Shown: positions 60,319 through 64,000 of the stretch, in pieces
Layout of the letters: the number at the start of each line of letters is the position of its first letter
Numbering within the stretch: position 1 is the first letter of the stretch
Assembly (NCBI RefSeq): GCF_900176395.1
Contig: NZ_FWXL01000008.1
Location: 62,001-126,000, forward strand
DNA from: Novosphingobium sp. B1
Lineage (GTDB): Bacteria; Pseudomonadota; Alphaproteobacteria; Sphingomonadales; Sphingomonadaceae
Direction of reading: 5' to 3'
DNA: 64,000 nucleotides
Program-made: the position numbers and the translations under genes
The notes under the pieces: model-generated
Database searches by the model: none
What the model saw: only the letters and a program-made list of their open reading frames with translations
What the model was told of the DNA's origin: nothing

Positions 60319-62655
60319 ATGACCCGAATTTCCACGCGCGCCGCGCTGATCGCTACTGCTGCGCTGTTCGCCCTGCCCGCCATGCCCGCATTCGCGCAGG
60401 ACATGCCCGCCGCAGAAGACACCGGCGATGTCGCCACCAGCAACGAAATCACCGTGGTCGCCCGCCGCCGCGAAGAGCGCCTGCTCGACGTGCCGATCGC
60501 CATCTCGGCGCTCAACACCGAAGCGCTGGAAAAGGCCGGCGCCAAGGACCTTTCGGGCATCCAGGGCGCGATCCCCAACGTCAACATCGTGCAGGGCCGC
60601 GGCTCGGCCAGCAGCGCCAACTTCTACATTCGCGGCATCGGCCAGCCCGACGCGCTGCAGACCTTTGACCCGGCTGTCGGCGTCTATGTCGATGGCGTCT
60701 ATCTCAGCCGTATCCAGGGCGCGCTGCTCAACCTGTTCGACGTCCAGCGCGTCGAAGTGCTGCGCGGGCCGCAGGGCACGCTCTATGGCAAGAACACCAT
60801 CGGCGGCGCGGTCAACGTCGTCTCCAAGAAGCCTGATCTCGATACCGTGCGCGGCGAAGCGGCCTTCACTTATGGCCGCTTCGATGAAGTGACTGCAAAG
60901 GGCTATGTCTCGGCGCCGCTCGTCACCGACAAGCTCGCGCTTTCTCTGGCTGGCGTCTATGATGACCGCGACGGCATCGTCACCGATCCGGCCACGGGCA
61001 AGAAGTACAACGATCGCAACAACCTCTCGGGCCGCGCCATCCTGCGCGCGAAGCCTTCCGAGACGGTCGAGATCAGCCTTGCCGGCGACTACACCCGCCA
61101 GCGCAATGCGCTGACGCTGGGCCAGGCCACAGCGCCGCTGATCGGCTTCAACTACAACGCCACCTTCACCGCGCTGACGCCGTTCACCATCGCGCCGGCG
61201 GCTGGCCCGTGGAAGTATCAGGCTTCGACCAGCTTCAAGAACGACGAAGGCCAGCGCCTTGATCACTGGGGCGTTTCGGGAACGGTCAACGTCGACCTCT
61301 CCGATACCCTGCAGCTTGTATCGATCACCGCCTACCGCAAGCTCAAGACCGATTTCTTCGTCGACATTGACGGCACCGCTGCCGAAGTGGGCGACGTGCT
61401 GGTCAGCACCCGCCAGCACCAGTTCAGCCAGGAACTGCAGCTCAAGCTCGATGCCGACAAGCTCAAGGGCGTGCTCGGCCTCTACTATCTAAACGAGCAC
61501 GTGACCTCGCACCAGGAAGCCTATGCCGACAGCTACCTGCGCTATGTGAACACGCCGCTGAACTTCCTGCGCACGATCGACGACGAGCAGGACACCAAGT
61601 CCTACGCCGCCTTTGGCCAGCTTACCTATGACTTCACCGATGCGCTCTCGCTGACCGCAGGCCTGCGCTACACCCGCGAGACCAAGGAATACTTCCGCAC
61701 CACCACGGCAACAACGTCGAGCCCGGTCTTCCCGGCGATCGTGATCAAGAACACGTTCGTCTTCCCGAACAATCTTCCCGCGCCGTTCAACGCCGACAAT
61801 GACGTGACCTATGAAGCGTGGACGCCGTCGGCAACGCTCAGCTACAAGCCCTCGCAGAACACGATGGTCTATGGCTCGGTCAGCCGCGGCTTCAAGTCGG
61901 GCGGCTTCAACGGCCGCGTCAACGGCCTGGGTGACGTGACGCAGGAGATCAATGGCCAGCGCGTTGTCGTGCCGACGTTCAAGCCCGAAACGGTGTGGAC
62001 TTACGAAGTCGGCGCCAAGGGCTCGTTCCTCAATGGCCGCGTGAACCTTTCCGGTGCTGCGTTCTATTCGGACTATTCGAACTTCCAAGCCCGCGTCGGC
62101 GGCGGCAACACCGGCATCACCGGCGGCAGCTTCCCCGTGCTCAACGCCGGCAAGCTGCGCATCCAGGGCTTCGAGTTCGACCTGAACGTGCGCCCGGCAA
62201 CGCCGGTCACGCTGTTCGCCTCGGTCGGCTATCTCGATGCCGACTACAAGGAGTTCAACGACGGCCGCCGCGCGCCTTCGTTCAGCTGCAACCCCACCGG
62301 CACCAAGATCACCTGCCGCCCGCCCTTCGCACCGCCGCTCACGCTGCGCGTCGGCGGTGAATACCGCTTGCCGCTGGGCGAGGCTGCGCTGACCCTGGGT
62401 GGCGACGCCCGCTTCGTCGACAAGCACTACCTCTCGGTCGACAACCGTCCGGGGCTGACCGAAGACGGCTACTGGCTGGGCAACCTTTACGCCCAGGTCG
62501 ATTTCGACAAGTTCTACCTGCGCGGCGCGGTGAAGAACGTGACCAACACGCTCTACAAGACCGACGGCCAGGAGTTCAGCTCGGTCGGCAACATCCAGAC
62601 CGCCTACTACGGCGATCCGCGCACCTGGAACGTCACGGTCGGCGTGCGCTTCTGA
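60319..62655 (+). CDS. TonB-dependent receptor
   Basis: A 778-residue outer membrane receptor. Signal peptide to about residue 27 (PAFAQ). A TonB-box-like segment and plug domain follow: EITVVARRREERLLDVPIAISALN, GVYVDGVYLSRIQGALLNLFDVQRVEVLRGPQGTLYGKNTIGGAVNVVSKKP. The rest (about 150-778) is a 22-strand barrel ending in NVTVGVRF. It belongs to the large sphingomonad group of receptors for iron chelates, sugars or aromatic compounds. No FecI/FecR pair is adjacent. The ATG at 60319 has GAGGGAG. Substrate unknown. Confidence 0.96.
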   Translation: MTRISTRAALIATAALFALPAMPAFAQDMPAAEDTGDVATSNEITVVARRREERLLDVPIAISALNTEALEKAGAKDLSGIQGAIPNVNIVQGRGSASSANFYIRGIGQPDALQTFDPAVGVYVDGVYLSRIQGALLNLFDVQRVEVLRGPQGTLYGKNTIGGAVNVVSKKPDLDTVRGEAAFTYGRFDEVTAKGYVSAPLVTDKLALSLAGVYDDRDGIVTDPATGKKYNDRNNLSGRAILRAKPSETVEISLAGDYTRQRNALTLGQATAPLIGFNYNATFTALTPFTIAPAAGPWKYQASTSFKNDEGQRLDHWGVSGTVNVDLSDTLQLVSITAYRKLKTDFFVDIDGTAAEVGDVLVSTRQHQFSQELQLKLDADKLKGVLGLYYLNEHVTSHQEAYADSYLRYVNTPLNFLRTIDDEQDTKSYAAFGQLTYDFTDALSLTAGLRYTRETKEYFRTTTATTSSPVFPAIVIKNTFVFPNNLPAPFNADNDVTYEAWTPSATLSYKPSQNTMVYGSVSRGFKSGGFNGRVNGLGDVTQEINGQRVVVPTFKPETVWTYEVGAKGSFLNGRVNLSGAAFYSDYSNFQARVGGGNTGITGGSFPVLNAGKLRIQGFEFDLNVRPATPVTLFASVGYLDADYKEFNDGRRAPSFSCNPTGTKITCRPPFAPPLTLRVGGEYRLPLGEAALTLGGDARFVDKHYLSVDNRPGLTEDGYWLGNLYAQVDFDKFYLRGAVKNVTNTLYKTDGQEFSSVGNIQTAYYGDPRTWNVTVGVRF

Positions 62656-62712
62656 TCTGAACGGTCTCTCCTCGGAGCGCGGGCTCCCTCACCCAAAACC
62701 GCGCTCCGAAAA

Positions 62713-62747
62713 AGAAGAGCCCCGGACCGCAAGGCCGGGGCTTTTTC
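62713..62747 (+). terminator. Intrinsic terminator after the TonB receptor
   Basis: AGCCCCGG (62718-62725) and CCGGGGCT (62735-62742) form a perfect 8-bp stem with a 9-base loop, extended by AAGA/TCTT-like flanks and followed by TTTTTC. It sits 60 bases after the receptor stop and also faces the convergent small gene. Confidence 0.85.
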
Positions 62748-62764
62748 TTGTTCGCAAGACAAGC

Positions 62765-62911
62765 TCAGGGTTTTTTGCTCTTCAGCTTTATCCAGCCGAA
62801 ACCCACCGCAAACCCGATCAGAAGCCCAATCGCCATATTGCCGATAACCGCGCCCAGAATGATGCCGCCGATAACACCCAGTGGAAATCCAACCGCCTGA
62901 TCTTTCTGCAT
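62765..62911 (-). CDS. 48-residue membrane protein (glycine-zipper-like)
   Basis: A short gene encoding 48 residues: basic/polar start (MQKDQAVGFP), then one or two hydrophobic stretches rich in glycine (LGVIGGIILGAVIGNMAIGLLIGFAVGFGW) with repeated GxxxG spacing, and a basic tail (KLKSKKP). Such sequences pack as membrane helices. No good ribosome site is seen before the ATG at 62911; AGCGGTTA precedes it. I recognise no family. It lies between the TonB-receptor terminator and the nucleotide-sugar dehydrogenase. Confidence 0.6.
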   Translation of the reverse strand: MQKDQAVGFPLGVIGGIILGAVIGNMAIGLLIGFAVGFGWIKLKSKKP

Positions 62912-62969
62912 TAACCGCTGCCCTCAACCCTGTTTCGGCCTGTTACCGGGAATGCGGAAGCGAAGCAGA

Positions 62970-64000
62970 TCAGCTTGCCAACCGCAACCCCGCCGCGGGG
63001 CTTTCCGCACCCGGCTGGTCCGGCCAGATGCCGCGCGTGTCGTAGACGACCTTGCCGCTGCGTTCGGCCAGCGGGATGACCTTGAACACGTCGTGATCCA
63101 CCAGCACGATCAGCACGCCGCATTCTTCCAGCGCGGTATCGAGATCGATCTGGACAGCGCCGGTGCCTTCGAATTCACGGGGAAGCTGACCCGCATAGGG
63201 TTCGACCACGTTGATCCGGCTGCCGAACTGGCGGGCAAGGCTGGCGGCAACATAGCGCGCCGGGCTTTCGCGGAAATCATCGATGTTGGCCTTGAACGCC
63301 AGGCCGAGGCAGGCGACCTTCACACCCGGGTTGGCATTGACCAGTTCCGCCGCCTTCTTCACCACGTGATGCATCTTGCCGTCGTTGACGTTGCGCGCGG
63401 TGCGGATCAGGGGGGTTTCTTCCGGAGCGCCGGCCACGATGAACCAAGGGTCCACGGCGATGCAGTGCCCGCCAACGCCCGGCCCCGGCTGCAGGATGTT
63501 CACGCGCGGGTGACGGTTGGCGAGGCGAATCACTTCCCACACATCGAGGCCCATGCGGTCTGCCACCATCGACAGTTCGTTGGCAAAGGCGATGTTGACG
63601 TCGCGATAGGCGTTCTCGACCAGCTTGGTCATCTCGGCCGAGCGCGCATCGGTGGTGACGCAAGTGCCGCGCACGAAGCGCTTGTAGAACGCCAGTGCCT
63701 TGCGCGCGCAACGCGGGGTGATCCCGCCGATCGAGCGGTCGTTGTTGGTCAGTTCTTCAAGGATGCGCCCGGGCAGAACGCGCTCGGGGCAATAGGCGAT
63801 GGAAACGTCGGGCGTTTCCTTGGTCTTTCCCAAGGAGTCTGGAAAAGGGAACTTCAGGTCGGGCCGCAGCCCCGCCATCAGATCGCGCATCTGCTCGGTG
63901 GTGCCAATGGGCGAGGTCGATTCAAGAATCACCGTGTCGCCGGCTTTGAGGACCGCAGCGACTTGTGTGGCAGCGGCCAGCACATAGGAAATGTCGGGCG
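62970..64000 (-). CDS. wecC: UDP-N-acetyl-D-mannosamine dehydrogenase-like nucleotide-sugar dehydrogenase (5' end outside window)
   Basis: At least 343 residues of a UDP-glucose/GDP-mannose dehydrogenase family enzyme, truncated by the window edge. The active-site cysteine segment is GVGGHCIAVDPWF, with ESTSPIGTTEQM, AYCPERVLPGRI and KLVENAYRDVNIAFANELS in order. It fits the UDP-ManNAc/UDP-GlcNAc dehydrogenase (WecC/WbpA-like) branch rather than Ugd, because of PERVLPG and NNDRSIGG. It oxidises a UDP-sugar to the uronate for polysaccharide or O-antigen synthesis. The N-terminal Rossmann NAD motif lies beyond 64000. The symbol is provisional. Confidence 0.9.
   Translation of the reverse strand, partial: PDISYVLAAATQVAAVLKAGDTVILESTSPIGTTEQMRDLMAGLRPDLKFPFPDSLGKTKETPDVSIAYCPERVLPGRILEELTNNDRSIGGITPRCARKALAFYKRFVRGTCVTTDARSAEMTKLVENAYRDVNIAFANELSMVADRMGLDVWEVIRLANRHPRVNILQPGPGVGGHCIAVDPWFIVAGAPEETPLIRTARNVNDGKMHHVVKKAAELVNANPGVKVACLGLAFKANIDDFRESPARYVAASLARQFGSRINVVEPYAGQLPREFEGTGAVQIDLDTALEECGVLIVLVDHDVFKVIPLAERSGKVVYDTRGIWPDQPGAESPAAGLRLAS

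Overview
The window looks like a chromosomal segment of a sphingomonad alphaproteobacterium, most like Novosphingobium. Coding density and GC are high. Many genes overlap by 1-8 bases (ATGA, GTGA, TGATG junctions), and GTG/TTG starts are frequent. The strongest lineage marker is an acyl-carrier protein plus serine palmitoyltransferase pair (41.5-42.9 kb), the committed step of sphingolipid synthesis. Also typical of alphaproteobacteria are the HPr/EIIA-Man/RapZ/short-HprK/ChvG/ChvI/PckA block, a DivK with a DUF3572 partner, a short-form HisG, a Usg protein and a large TonB-dependent receptor. Assignment is by recognition of families only; no database search was possible.

Layout. 0-2.6 kb: SnoaL-like proteins and an SDR oxidoreductase. 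2.6-7.5 kb: small hypotheticals, a glutamine amidotransferase coupled to a cyclic-nucleotide-binding protein, and a GST/VOC/SRPBCC operon. 7.5-11 kb: orphan CobS-type AAA+ ATPase converging on a GGDEF-EAL protein. 11-15.1 kb: zinc-binding dehydrogenase, truA, fmt, recR, def. 15.1-19.2 kb: Cys-rich copper-storage-like protein, rmuC, two lipoproteins, an rRNA/tRNA methyltransferase. 19.3-25.8 kb: the regulatory PTS and ChvGI block running away from divergent pckA. 25.8-34.6 kb: J-domain protein, BolA-Nudix-pirin, RlmJ, chemotaxis transducer, SDR-hydrolase pair, extensin-like protein, DUF2332. 34.6-37 kb: hisG-hisD-nusB. 37-40.3 kb: a leftward chain of overlapping genes (DUF3572, HAD, RidA, GDPD, GNAT), divergent from divK. 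40.7-45.5 kb: Pycsar-effector-like membrane protein, ACP, SPT, SGNH hydrolase, fatty-acid-hydroxylase-type protein, DUF442-type phosphatase. 45.8-49.8 kb: Gly-rich double cold-shock protein, argD-argF-hslO. 50-54.5 kb: DUF3617, queC, MFS, sodC, and an OmpA protein with 20 consecutive prolines. 54.6-56 kb: gene-transfer-agent/prophage debris. 56.3-62.9 kb: YqaA, Usg, MipA/OmpV, GST, RluE-type pseudouridine synthase, a TetR regulator divergent from a TonB receptor, and a 48-residue membrane protein. 63-64 kb: a nucleotide-sugar dehydrogenase that runs off the end.

The most notable items are these. First, a scar in which the start of a phage/GTA packaging module (intact small terminase, first ~150 residues of the large terminase) is joined directly to the end of a DUF2793 tail-region gene, implying loss of everything between. 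Second, a Pycsar-effector-like (DUF5706) membrane protein with no cyclase nearby, divergent from the sphingolipid genes. Third, the sphingolipid neighbourhood itself, with a hydroxylase-type membrane enzyme and an SGNH hydrolase. No rRNA, tRNA, CRISPR array, intact insertion sequence or replication origin was recognised, and no stretch above about 300 bases is without a gene.
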